A DNA stretch of 64,000 nt. It comes from Arcobacter aquimarinus. Its GTDB lineage: Bacteria > Campylobacterota > Campylobacteria > Campylobacterales > Arcobacteraceae. Positions 43,303 through 53,871 of this stretch are shown piece by piece (positions within the stretch are counted from its first letter, which is position 1; each line of letters starts with the position of its first letter). The DNA is taken from positions 62,001 to 126,000 of the forward strand of contig NZ_CP030944.1 in assembly GCF_013177635.1 (NCBI RefSeq), read 5' to 3'. The notes beneath the pieces are model-generated. The model saw nothing but the letters and a program-made list of their open reading frames with translations, did not search any database and was not told the DNA's origin. The translations under genes and the position numbers were made by a program.

Positions 43303-44298
43303 ATGGCAACAGTTAGTTACAAAGATGCAGGAGTTGATATTGATGCAGGAAATCAGTTTGTAGAAAATATCAAACCTTATGTTAAAGCAACAACAATTCC
43401 AGGAGTTCTTGGAGGTATTGGTTCATTTGCAGGTGCTTTTGAATTACCAAGTGGTTATAAAAAGCCTGTAATTTTATCTGGAACAGATGGTGTTGGAACG
43501 AAATTAAAACTTGCAATTGATGCAAAAAAATTTGATACAGTAGGAATTGATTTAGTTGCTATGTGTTCAAATGATTTATTATGTAACTTTGGAGAGCCAT
43601 TATTTTTCTTAGATTATTATGCAACAGCAAAACTTGATGTAAATGAAGCAACACAAGTTGTAAAAGGAATTGCTGAGGGTTGTATTAGAAGTGAGTGTGC
43701 ATTAGTTGGTGGTGAAACTGCTGAAATGCCAGGAATGTATAAAGAGGGTGATTTCGATTTAGCTGGTTTTTGTGTTGGAATTGCTGAAAAAGATGAATTA
43801 AATAGAATTGATAAAATTGCAGTTGGAGATACTTTAATTGCATTACCAAGTTCTGGAGTTCACTCAAATGGTTTCTCACTGGTTAGAAAACTTTTATTAG
43901 AAAAGTTAGGAATGTCTTTAGAAGATGATTTCCAAGGTAAACCACTAAAAGATGTTCTATTAGAACCAACTAGAATTTATGTAAAAGAGTTCAAAGCTAA
44001 TAAAGATAAAATCAATGCTTTAGCACATATCACTGGTGGTGGAATTACTGAAAACTTACCAAGAGTTTTACCAGATAATTTTAAAGCTGTTGTTGATAGA
44101 AGTAAAATCAAAGTTTTACCAATCTTTGAATTTATGGGTAAACATGTAGAACTTGAAGAAATGTATAGAACATTTAATATGGGTGTAGGAATGGTTTTAG
44201 TTGTAAATCCTTCAAATGTTGATGCAATTTTAGCAAATACTGATGGATATGTTATTGGACATATTGCAGAAGGTGCAAAAGGTGTAGAATTTATCTAA
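43303..44298 (+). CDS. purM: Phosphoribosylformylglycinamidine cyclo-ligase
   Basis: A 331-residue AIR synthetase, fifth step of purine synthesis. Signature parts are SYKDAGVDIDAGNQFVENIKP, LSGTDGVGTKLKLA, GGETAEMPGMY and PSSGVHSNGFSLVRKLL. Monocistronic between a divergent gene and a strong terminator. RBS AAAGGTG. Confidence 0.96.
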   Translation: MATVSYKDAGVDIDAGNQFVENIKPYVKATTIPGVLGGIGSFAGAFELPSGYKKPVILSGTDGVGTKLKLAIDAKKFDTVGIDLVAMCSNDLLCNFGEPLFFLDYYATAKLDVNEATQVVKGIAEGCIRSECALVGGETAEMPGMYKEGDFDLAGFCVGIAEKDELNRIDKIAVGDTLIALPSSGVHSNGFSLVRKLLLEKLGMSLEDDFQGKPLKDVLLEPTRIYVKEFKANKDKINALAHITGGGITENLPRVLPDNFKAVVDRSKIKVLPIFEFMGKHVELEEMYRTFNMGVGMVLVVNPSNVDAILANTDGYVIGHIAEGAKGVEFI

Positions 44299-44324
44299 TA
44301 TTTTAGATAAATTCCATTTTTTAC

Positions 44325-44352
44325 AAAGGCAAGTATTTTTTTACTTGCCTTT
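44325..44352 (+). terminator. Strong intrinsic terminator of purM
   Basis: An 11-bp stem AAAGGCAAGTA / TACTTGCCTTT with a T6 loop is followed by a T-run. It overlaps the 3' end of the convergent GAPDH gene. Confidence 0.9.
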
Positions 44353-45372
44353 TTTTATTTTTTCGTAATATTTTAAAATCTCAACAACTTTTGAAGCATA
44401 TCCCCATTCGTTATCGTACCAAAGTAGAAGTTTAATCATATTATTTTTTACTTCTAAATATCTATGGTCAATTATTGTTGTAAATCTCTCTTTTTTAAAG
44501 TCACTTGAAACTAAAGGTTCAAAGTTATTTAAAACAATAGGAAATTTCTGATTTTTTTCAAAATCTAAAAAAAGTTTTGTTATTTCTTCTTTTGTTGAAG
44601 TTTGTTTTGTAAATAAAGTCACATTTATAGCTCCAACTGTATCCGTTGGAACTCTAAGAGAGTTTGAGCTAATCAACTCTTTATTGAATTTTTCTAAAAC
44701 ATAAGAGCAAGCAGTTATAGTTGTTGTTTTATTTGGAATTATATTTTGAGTAGAAGACCTTCCAAATTCAAAGTTACAATCAACTTCTCTAGTTGGGCTT
44801 CCAACAAAACTTCCATCTAAAACTCTTTGATGATTTAAAAGAGGGTGAATAGTCACAATATCCCCACATAAAATCTCTCTTTTTTCATCAACTAATTTTA
44901 AAGCTGGAAGTAGAGCAGTTGCATTACAAGAGCTTGTAGAGATGATTTTATGGCTTGTTGGATTGAGTTCTTTCTCATTTGCTCCTAAAATCACATTTAT
45001 ATCTGCATCTTTATTTGGGTGAGTTAAAAAAACAGCATTTACAGGGAGTTGTTTTAACAGATTTATATCTTCTTTTTTTCCACTTGAATCAATAATAATA
45101 TCAATATCTTTTAAATCAATTTTATTTAAAGAATCAACATTTGTAATTTTGATTTTTGATGTTGAGTTTTTTATAAAATTGTTTTCAATAATTTTAAATT
45201 TATCAGCAAGTTTTCCATAAGTTGAATCATAATTTATAGAATAAACTAAATTTTCAATATATGGATTTATGTCATTTATTATTGTTATTTCAAATTTCTT
45301 ATGTTCAAGAAGTTGTTTTAAAACAGCTTTTCCAACTCTTCCTGCACCATTTAAAAGCACTTTTATACTCAT
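44341..45372 (-). CDS. gap: GAPDH-family dehydrogenase with an altered active site
   Basis: A 343-residue NAD(P)-dependent dehydrogenase. The Rossmann start (VLLNGAGRVGKAVLKQL), an LRVPTDTVGAINVT segment and the C-terminal WYDNEWGYASKVVE belong to the type I GAPDH family. The active-site Cys149 is kept but in STSSCNATALLP rather than SCTTNCLAP, and the His region is TIHPLLNHQRVLDGS. Such changes suggest either a divergent GAPDH or a related phosphorylated-aldehyde dehydrogenase (such as erythrose-4-phosphate). Convergent with purM. Confidence 0.8.
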   Translation of the reverse strand: MSIKVLLNGAGRVGKAVLKQLLEHKKFEITIINDINPYIENLVYSINYDSTYGKLADKFKIIENNFIKNSTSKIKITNVDSLNKIDLKDIDIIIDSSGKKEDINLLKQLPVNAVFLTHPNKDADINVILGANEKELNPTSHKIISTSSCNATALLPALKLVDEKREILCGDIVTIHPLLNHQRVLDGSFVGSPTREVDCNFEFGRSSTQNIIPNKTTTITACSYVLEKFNKELISSNSLRVPTDTVGAINVTLFTKQTSTKEEITKLFLDFEKNQKFPIVLNNFEPLVSSDFKKERFTTIIDHRYLEVKNNMIKLLLWYDNEWGYASKVVEILKYYEKIKKGK

Positions 45373-45380
45373 AATCTAAC

Positions 45381-45409
45381 CTATACTAATTTTATTGATG
45401 CAAGTATAG
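45381..45409. promoter_or_regulatory. Inverted repeat upstream of the GAPDH-family gene
   Basis: CTATACT and AGTATAG are separated by 15 bases in the 56-base gap before the gene (minus strand). It may be a regulator site or chance. Confidence 0.25.
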
Positions 45410-45428
45410 TTTAATTTTATTTATATAC

Positions 45429-46127
45429 TTATTTCTTTGGCATTTCTATAAACAAAATATGACTATTTGAGATGGGTTTTATCATTAGTTTTTTTTCATC
45501 AACTATTTCCATCGCATCACCATTTGCTAAAATTTCATCATTTATTTTTGAACTTCCCTCAATTTGTACGAAATAAATTTGTCTATTCTCTTTTATTTCA
45601 AACTCTAAATCTTTATCTGATTCGCTAACATAAATATTTACATCTTGATAGATTTTTATATCAGCATTTCCATTTTGTGAAGAAACAATATTCAATAATC
45701 TGTTTTTTCTTTCATTCTCTTCAAATTTTTTTGAGCCATAAAGTCTTGGAAGTTCAGCTTTTGGAGGGAAAATCCAAATTTGTAAAAGTCTTAAATCTTT
45801 ACTTTTATGAAGATTGTGTTCACTATGATAAATACCATCTCCAGCACTAAGATATTGAACTTCACCTCTTTTTAAAGTTTCACTATTTCCCATAGAATCT
45901 TTGTGAGTTATCTCTCCATTTACAACATAAGAGATTATTTCCATATTTGCATGTGGATGAGTATCAAATCCTGACATAGGATGCACTATATCATCATTTA
46001 AAACTCGCAAAACACCAAAGTTTATATTATTTGGATTTCTATATTCAGCAAAACTAAAATGAAAACGGCTCTCTAACCAACCAAGATTTGATGTTCCCAT
46101 ATTTTCTTTTAGTAATTTTTTTAACAT
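45429..46127 (-). CDS. Pirin-family bicupin protein
   Basis: A 232-residue protein. The metal-binding first cupin has HPMSGFDTHPHANMEIISYVVNGEITHKDSMGN with the His/His/Glu ligands, preceded by SRFHFSFAEYRNP. Members such as E. coli YhhW have quercetin 2,3-dioxygenase activity; the natural substrate is unknown. It is the last gene of a minus-strand operon headed by a MarR regulator. Confidence 0.9.
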   Translation of the reverse strand: MLKKLLKENMGTSNLGWLESRFHFSFAEYRNPNNINFGVLRVLNDDIVHPMSGFDTHPHANMEIISYVVNGEITHKDSMGNSETLKRGEVQYLSAGDGIYHSEHNLHKSKDLRLLQIWIFPPKAELPRLYGSKKFEENERKNRLLNIVSSQNGNADIKIYQDVNIYVSESDKDLEFEIKENRQIYFVQIEGSSKINDEILANGDAMEIVDEKKLMIKPISNSHILFIEMPKK

Positions 46128-46130
46128 AAT

Positions 46131-46895
46131 TTATCCTTTGAATATATAACTTTCCATAGAAATAGCACGATTTAAAATTTCATTATTAAATCCGATTCCT
46201 ACATAATCAAAACTTGCACCTAATGCTACAAAAAGTGGTAAAAAATGTTCATAACTTGGATGCATTTGATAAAAGTTTTCAATTTTCTCAAACTCTAAGA
46301 TTTGTGAAATATCACCATTTTTGAGTATGGTTTTTATTTTTTCATTAAATTTTATTACTAAATTATCTGCTTCTTCAAATGGATTATAAGAGACATTTCG
46401 TAAATTGTGAGTGATAGAACCACTAGCAATTATTAAAGAATCATCTCTTATATTTCTTAGTTTTTCACCTATTTTTAAAAGTTCTTTTGCTGAATAATCA
46501 AAAGGAAGTGAAATTTGAATTACTGGAATATTAATTTCTTTAAACATCATATAAAGTGGAGTCCAAACTCCATGATCAAAACTTGTTCGATTTTTATCAA
46601 TGCTTGGATTAAACTCTTTTAGAATTTCAAGTAAATGATTTGTAATGTTAATATCACTTTTTATTGGATATTTTATTTTATAAAGTTCTTCTTCAAAACT
46701 ATAAAAATCATACATTAAATCTTTGGCTAAAGGATTAATGATTTTTAATCCTTTAGTATGCCAATGAGCAGATATAACAACTATATATTTTGGTTTCTTA
46801 AACTCTTTTGTAATATTTTTAAAATTAATTTTAGTTTTCGAGTCTACCAAAATTGTATTTGGTGCACCATGTGAAATAAATAGTGTTGGATTCAT
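46131..46895 (-). CDS. DODA-type extradiol dioxygenase (YgiD-like)
   Basis: A 254-residue class III extradiol ring-cleavage enzyme. The likely metal-ligand His residues occur in FISHGAPN, SAHWHTKG and SFDHGVWTPL; ASGSITHNLR is also conserved. E. coli YgiD cleaves L-DOPA at 4,5. It is paired with a pirin gene (3-base gap), a common combination suggesting handling of aromatic or quinone compounds. Confidence 0.9.
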   Translation of the reverse strand: MNPTLFISHGAPNTILVDSKTKINFKNITKEFKKPKYIVVISAHWHTKGLKIINPLAKDLMYDFYSFEEELYKIKYPIKSDINITNHLLEILKEFNPSIDKNRTSFDHGVWTPLYMMFKEINIPVIQISLPFDYSAKELLKIGEKLRNIRDDSLIIASGSITHNLRNVSYNPFEEADNLVIKFNEKIKTILKNGDISQILEFEKIENFYQMHPSYEHFLPLFVALGASFDYVGIGFNNEILNRAISMESYIFKG

Positions 46896-46900
46896 TTAAA

Positions 46901-47452
46901 TTATTTTGCCAATTTACCTTGAACATCAATTACAAGTTTTACTTCATCAGAAACAGCAACTCCACCTGTTTCTAAAACTTTATTCCATGTAATTCCAAAA
47001 TCACTTCTTTTGATTTTTCCACTTAAAGCAAAACCAGCTTTATCTCCCATAATCCCACCATTATCTAAATCTAACTTAATATTTTTTGTTACACCTTTCA
47101 TAGTAAAATCACCATAAATTGCATCATTTTCAATTTTTGTTGATTTAAAAGTAATTTTTGGGAATTTTTCAGCATCAAAAATATCATCAGCTTTTAAGTG
47201 AGCATCTCTTTTTTCATTTGCTGTATTTATTGAAGAAACTGCTATTTCACCATTTAAAGATTTTAATGTATTTGTTTTTTCATCATATTCAAAATTTCCA
47301 GTAAATTCATTGAAGTTACCAGATACATTTGTAATCATCATGTGTTTAACTGTAAAACCTACATTTGTATGTGAATTATCAATATTATAATTTCCTGCAA
47401 ATAATGCACTTGAAACAACAAGTGAAGCTAGTCCTAATTTAATTAATTTCAT
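46901..47452 (-). CDS. YceI-family exported protein (copy 2)
   Basis: A 183-residue protein with a signal peptide (cleaved near LFA-GNY) and the YceI barrel (IDNSHTNVGFTVKHMMITNVSG; WNKVLETGGVAVSDEV). It is clearly a paralogue of the protein encoded at 9108-9686, slightly shorter. It follows marR by 17 bases and has RBS AAGGAAAAAA. It probably binds a lipid or quinone-like ligand in the periplasm. Confidence 0.9.
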   Translation of the reverse strand: MKLIKLGLASLVVSSALFAGNYNIDNSHTNVGFTVKHMMITNVSGNFNEFTGNFEYDEKTNTLKSLNGEIAVSSINTANEKRDAHLKADDIFDAEKFPKITFKSTKIENDAIYGDFTMKGVTKNIKLDLDNGGIMGDKAGFALSGKIKRSDFGITWNKVLETGGVAVSDEVKLVIDVQGKLAK

Positions 47453-47469
47453 TTTTTTCCTTTTGTTTG

Positions 47470-47922
47470 TTAGTTTGCTTTGTAAATTTTGTCTAATAAA
47501 TCATATAAAGTATTTAGCTCTTCATCACTTAAAACCTCTAAAGCTATTTTTAAATTTTTCGCATGATTTGGAAAAACTTGTTCTATTATTTGAGTTCCTT
47601 TTTCTGTAATTGATAAAATAGAAGCTCTATTATCATTTGGATCTTTTATAGAAGTAATCCAGTTATCTCTTAATAAATTTTTAATAACAACAGTAGTATT
47701 TCCAGGTGTTCCCATAGTAAGTTTTGTGATAGAACCTATATTTAAATTACCTTTGTGATATAAAACTTCTAATACTTTAAACTGATTAAATGTAAGGTCA
47801 TGTTTTGATAAATAATTAACGGTTAAGTGATTTAATTTTAAATTTGTTCTTTCTAATTTAACAACAGTTTTCATAGCTTTATCTGTTCTTTTTCCATAAG
47901 ATTTTAACGGTTTATTATTCAT
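47470..47922 (-). CDS. MarR-family transcriptional regulator
   Basis: A 150-residue winged-helix regulator. DNA-binding region: LTFNQFKVLEVLYHKGNLNIGSITKLTMGTPGNTTVVIKNLLRDNWI, with the wing DPNDNRASILSITEKG. It heads the yceI-dioxygenase-pirin operon. A palindrome lies exactly in the spacer of its own consensus promoter, which argues for autorepression released by a small aromatic or oxidant ligand. No redox Cys is evident. Confidence 0.92.
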   Translation of the reverse strand: MNNKPLKSYGKRTDKAMKTVVKLERTNLKLNHLTVNYLSKHDLTFNQFKVLEVLYHKGNLNIGSITKLTMGTPGNTTVVIKNLLRDNWITSIKDPNDNRASILSITEKGTQIIEQVFPNHAKNLKIALEVLSDEELNTLYDLLDKIYKAN

Positions 47923-47941
47923 TTACATACTCCTTGTCGAA

Positions 47942-47970
47942 ATTATATTACTAATTAGTAGTAATGTCAA
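47942..47970 (-). promoter_or_regulatory. Consensus promoter with embedded operator, marR operon
   Basis: On the minus strand TTGACA (47970-47965) and TATAAT (47947-47942) are separated by exactly 17 bases, both perfect matches to sigma70 consensus. A 7-5-7 inverted repeat, ATTACTA-N5-TAGTAAT (47947-47965), fills the spacer and touches both elements. Predicted initiation near 47935 would leave a very short leader starting at the AAGGAG RBS (47935-47930). Confidence 0.85.
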
Positions 47971-48040
47971 GAGCTTTTATATTAATAGGGAATACTTAAC
48001 CTTTTCATAATGATTTTTTAGATAAAATGTTTCGTTTTGC

Positions 48041-48046
48041 TATAAA
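48041..48046 (+). promoter_or_regulatory. -10 element upstream of class V aminotransferase gene
   Basis: TATAAA in TTTTGCTATAAAAG, about 26 bases before the start codon, in a T-rich context usual for this phylum. Confidence 0.45.
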
Positions 48047-48071
48047 AGAATGAAAATATAAGGATAATGAA

Positions 48072-49178
48072 ATGCTATTAACACCAGGTCCAACTCCTGT
48101 ACCAGAATTTGTTAGAAAAGCAATGTCAGATGTTACTATACATCATAGAACTGAAGAGTTTGAAACTATTTTTAAAAATACTAGAGAATTATTATTAGAA
48201 TTATACGGAATGCCTGAAGTTGTAATGTTAGCTTCAAGTGGAACAGGTGCAATGGAGGCTTGTGTTACAAATTTAACACATAAAAAAGCACTTACAATTA
48301 ATTCAGGAAAATTTGGTGAGAGATTCGGAAAAATTTGTTCAGCTTTTGGTATAGATTATACTGAAATCAAAAATGAATGGAATACTCCAGTATCTGTTGA
48401 AGCAGTAGTTGAAGCTATTAAGAATGATTCTTCAATTGATGCTATTTTTATTCAAATTTGTGAAAGTGCTGGTGGATTAAGACAACCAGTTGAGCAAATT
48501 GCTGCTGAGGTTAAAAAAATCAATAAAGATATCATGATTATTGCTGATGGAATTACAGCTGTTGGTGTTGAGAAAATTGATGCTACAAATTTGGATGCTG
48601 TGGTTACTGGAAGTCAAAAAGCTTTAATGTTACCTCCAGGTCTTGCGATGATTGGTTTTTCAAATGAAGCAGTTGCAAAAATTGAGTTAAAACCAAGAGG
48701 TTACTATTTTAATCTTGCAACAGAGATTAAAAAACAAAGAACAAATACAACAGCATGGACAGCAGCAACTACACTTATTATTGGATTAGGTGCAATTTTA
48801 GAAAAATTAAAAGCTGATGGATTTGAAAGTTTATATACAAAAACAGCATTAAGAGCAAATGCTACAAGAGAAGCGTTAAAAGCTATTGGTTTTGAAATTT
48901 ATCCAAAAACTCCTGCAAACGCTATGACAACAGCTTATACTGAGCAATCAAGTGCAATTAGAAAAATATTAAAAAATAAATATAATGTTAATATTGCAGG
49001 TGGTCAAGACCATTTAGCTGGTAAAATTTTTAGAATTAATCACATGGGATTAGTTGAAGATTATGAAGCATCTTGGGCAGTTAATGCAGTTGAGTTAGCA
49101 CTTGATGATTTAGGTATTAGAACTTTTGATGGAACAGCAAATAAAGTTTTTGCATCAAATATGTTTAAAGGAAATTAA
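48072..49178 (+). CDS. Class V aminotransferase (alanine-glyoxylate/serine-pyruvate type)
   Basis: A 368-residue PLP enzyme. It starts LLTPGPTPVPEFVRKAM; the HHRTEEFE segment, the SSGTGAMEA loop and the PLP lysine in GSQKALMLPPGLAM are all present. Members use Ala, Ser or phosphoserine with glyoxylate or pyruvate; the substrate here is open. It leads an operon with hisZ, purA, a DUF507 gene and carA. Confidence 0.88.
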   Translation: MLLTPGPTPVPEFVRKAMSDVTIHHRTEEFETIFKNTRELLLELYGMPEVVMLASSGTGAMEACVTNLTHKKALTINSGKFGERFGKICSAFGIDYTEIKNEWNTPVSVEAVVEAIKNDSSIDAIFIQICESAGGLRQPVEQIAAEVKKINKDIMIIADGITAVGVEKIDATNLDAVVTGSQKALMLPPGLAMIGFSNEAVAKIELKPRGYYFNLATEIKKQRTNTTAWTAATTLIIGLGAILEKLKADGFESLYTKTALRANATREALKAIGFEIYPKTPANAMTTAYTEQSSAIRKILKNKYNVNIAGGQDHLAGKIFRINHMGLVEDYEASWAVNAVELALDDLGIRTFDGTANKVFASNMFKGN

Positions 49179-49183
49179 GAATA

Positions 49184-51282
<2,099 letters not shown>

Positions 51283-51286
51283 GAGG

Positions 51287-51838
51287 ATGAGATTAAAATT
51301 ACATCATACGCCATATGTCTCTAGAAGAATTACAAGAGATTTAGCTAGCTGTGACTTTGTTGAAGTTAGAAAAGATAAAAGTAGTATAGAAGCAGAAGTT
51401 GAAAAAATACTTGATGCTGATATAGAAAAAGAGTTTGCTTTAGATGAAAAAGTACAAGAAATTTTAGATGCCCAAGAAGAAGAGATAGAGTACTTAAATG
51501 CAGATAGAAGACAACTTTTTTGGATGACTAAAAAAAGATTAGCAAATGATTTTGGAGTTATTCTAAATAATGAAGATAGATTTTCAGATATTGCTCACAA
51601 AATATTAGATTATTTATGGGAAGAAGATTTTATACATTATACTTGTTCTGATAATCAAATTAAAAATGTAATATTTGCTTCTTTAGATGATTTTATAAAA
51701 GGTTTTGAAAAAGCAGATAGCGAAGTAATGTCTAAATTAAAAAATTATAAAAGAAAATTGATACCTGGTACTGAAGACTATGATTTGGTTTATCACAGAT
51801 TATATGAAGAAGAATTAATAAAAAGAGGATTGATATAA
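51287..51838 (+). CDS. DUF507-family protein
   Basis: A 183-residue acidic, helical cytoplasmic protein (start MRLKLHHTPYVSRRITRDLASCDFV). DUF507 proteins are found in Campylobacterota and relatives and have no established function. It lies between purA (4-base gap) and carA (no gap), so it is co-expressed with nucleotide-synthesis genes. Nothing suggests an enzyme active site. Confidence 0.8.
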   Translation: MRLKLHHTPYVSRRITRDLASCDFVEVRKDKSSIEAEVEKILDADIEKEFALDEKVQEILDAQEEEIEYLNADRRQLFWMTKKRLANDFGVILNNEDRFSDIAHKILDYLWEEDFIHYTCSDNQIKNVIFASLDDFIKGFEKADSEVMSKLKNYKRKLIPGTEDYDLVYHRLYEEELIKRGLI

Positions 51839-52957
51839 ATGCAAAAAGTATGGATATATTTAGAAAATGGGACTTTTTTAGAAGCGAAATCTTTTGGTGC
51901 AACAGGTACATCTGTTGGAGAAATAGTTTTTAATACATCATTAACTGGTTATCAAGAAATTATCTCAGATCCTTCTTATGCTGGTCAATTCGTAACTTTT
52001 ACTATGCCAGAAATTGGAAATGTTGGAGTAAATGATGACGATATGGAAAGTAGAAAGTGTCATTGTAAAGGTGTATTAGTTAGAAATTATCACCATGAAT
52101 ATTCAAATTATAGAGCTCAAAATGATTTGGATTCATTACTAAAAGAGCATGGTGTTTTAGGAATATGTGAAATTGATACAAGATATTTAACTAAAATGAT
52201 AAGAGATGAGGGAGCTATGATGATGATAGCTTCAACTGAAATCTCTTGCAAAGATGAATTAGCAAAACAATTAGCTGCAAGTCCTAGAATTGAAGATATT
52301 AATTATATTGAAATCGTATCTACAAAAGAGTCTTATGTTCACAAATCAGGTGCTTGGAATCATGAAATAAAAGCATATAACAAAGCAGTAATGAGTGATA
52401 AAAAAGTTGCTGTAATTGATTTTGGTGTAAAAAGAAATATTTTAAATGAACTTGTGAATGTTGGTTTAGAAGTTGAAGTTGTACCTTCTTCTTTTAAAGG
52501 TGAAGATTTAATTGCTAGATTTGAAGCTAAAGAAATAGGTGGAGTATTCTTATCAAATGGACCAGGAGACCCATTAACTTTAGTAAATGAAAAAAAAGAA
52601 GTTCAAAAATTAATAGAAGCGAACATTCCAATATTTGCAATTTGTTTAGGACATCAAATGCTTTCTATTGCACATGGATATGACACATATAAATTAAAAT
52701 TTGGACAACATGGTGGTAACCATCCAGTTGCTAATAATGGAGTTGTTGAGATAACAGCACAAAACCATAACTATAATGTTCCTGATAATATTACTGAAAT
52801 TGCAGATGTCACACATATAAATCTATTTGATAATACAATTGAAGGTGTAAAGTATAAAAATAAAGAGATTTTTTCAGTACAACATCACCCAGAAGCTAGT
52901 CCAGGACCACATGAATCAAAATATATCTTCAAACAATTTGCAGATATAGTGAAGTAG
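51839..52957 (+). CDS. carA: Carbamoyl-phosphate synthase small subunit
   Basis: A 372-residue glutaminase subunit supplying ammonia to CarB for pyrimidine and arginine synthesis. N-terminal domain GEIVFNTSLTGYQEIISDPSYAGQ; class I glutamine amidotransferase triad with Cys in FAICLGHQML and His/Glu in FSVQHHPEASPGP. carB is not adjacent. Confidence 0.97.
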   Translation: MQKVWIYLENGTFLEAKSFGATGTSVGEIVFNTSLTGYQEIISDPSYAGQFVTFTMPEIGNVGVNDDDMESRKCHCKGVLVRNYHHEYSNYRAQNDLDSLLKEHGVLGICEIDTRYLTKMIRDEGAMMMIASTEISCKDELAKQLAASPRIEDINYIEIVSTKESYVHKSGAWNHEIKAYNKAVMSDKKVAVIDFGVKRNILNELVNVGLEVEVVPSSFKGEDLIARFEAKEIGGVFLSNGPGDPLTLVNEKKEVQKLIEANIPIFAICLGHQMLSIAHGYDTYKLKFGQHGGNHPVANNGVVEITAQNHNYNVPDNITEIADVTHINLFDNTIEGVKYKNKEIFSVQHHPEASPGPHESKYIFKQFADIVK

Positions 52958-53039
52958 ATAATTACTTTATTGATTATTTATACATGATTAGTTCACATTT
53001 TTATTGTATTATATATCAATTTAAAATAAAGGATTAATT

Positions 53040-53348
53040 ATGAGAAATAGTATAAAATTGCTTGTTTTATTTTTTATTGTTTTTTCAAGTAATTCATTTG
53101 GAGACAATAAAAAAAATAAAGATTTGCCACCCGGCTTACAAAAAAAAGTTGAAAGGGGTGGGGAGTTACCTCATGGATGGAAAAAGAAATTAAGAAAAGG
53201 TTATACCTTAGATAATAATGTTTTTTCTCATGGGGTTATTTTAAAAGGAAGATATCCATCAGTACCTGGAACTTCTGTATATAGAATAGATGATAAAATA
53301 ATAAGATTATCAATTGCAACAAGAGAAATAATTGATATTTTAAAATAG
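53040..53348 (+). CDS. Small exported protein with LPPGL/LPHGW motifs
   Basis: A 102-residue protein with a signal peptide (cleaved near SFG-DNK). The mature part has the paired pattern DLPPGLQKKVERGGELPHGWKKKL seen in various small periplasmic proteins of unknown role. The C-terminus (VYRIDDKIIRLSIATREIIDIL) resembles a short beta-beta-alpha tail. Monocistronic between carA and a shared terminator. Function unknown. Confidence 0.65.
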   Translation: MRNSIKLLVLFFIVFSSNSFGDNKKNKDLPPGLQKKVERGGELPHGWKKKLRKGYTLDNNVFSHGVILKGRYPSVPGTSVYRIDDKIIRLSIATREIIDILK

Positions 53349-53354
53349 AAATTA

Positions 53355-53387
53355 AAAATTAACAGTAAGTTACTTACTGTTAATTTT
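53355..53387. terminator. Bidirectional terminator, 15-bp stem
   Basis: A perfect 15-bp inverted repeat around loop TTA (AAAATTAACAGTAAG and complement) lies between the small exported gene and pgpA. A/T ends on both sides permit bidirectional use. Confidence 0.88.
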
Positions 53388-53389
53388 AA

Positions 53390-53863
53390 TTAAGAGAAGT
53401 AGAAATAAATTTGATAAAGAAGTGATGCAAATATTCCTCCAGCAACACCCGCAATAAGATCATCCCCCATTACACCCCATCCACCAGATACTTTTTCATC
53501 AATTTTCCCAATGATAGAAGGTTTCCAAATATCAAAAATTCTAAATCCTATAAATGCTAAAATAGCCATAATTATGAAGTTTGATTCATTTATTCCACAA
53601 ATAGATAAAGCTATCCACATACCAGCTAATTCATCAATTACAATCTCTTTTCCATCATGAATACCTGTTTCTTTTTCATAAATATCTATTTGTTTAACTG
53701 CAATGACTGTAATTAAAATAGCTAACATAAATAAAGTTGAAACATGTAGAAATTGAAGTAAAAAAACACCTAAGATTAATGAAACAAAAGAACCAACAGT
53801 TCCAGGTGCTTTGGGACTTAAACCACTAAATCCAACTGTTAAAAAAAACTTTCTAAAATTCAT
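53390..53863 (-). CDS. pgpA: Phosphatidylglycerophosphatase A
   Basis: A 157-residue membrane enzyme that dephosphorylates phosphatidylglycerophosphate. Start FFLTVGFSGLSPKAPGTVGSF, then KEIVIDELAGMWIAL and KVSGGWGVMGDDLIAGVAGG, which carries the metal-binding acidic residues. About three to four TM helices. It lies 8 bases after the response-regulator gene. Confidence 0.93.
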   Translation of the reverse strand: MNFRKFFLTVGFSGLSPKAPGTVGSFVSLILGVFLLQFLHVSTLFMLAILITVIAVKQIDIYEKETGIHDGKEIVIDELAGMWIALSICGINESNFIIMAILAFIGFRIFDIWKPSIIGKIDEKVSGGWGVMGDDLIAGVAGGIFASLLYQIYFYFS

Positions 53864-53871
53864 AACATTAC

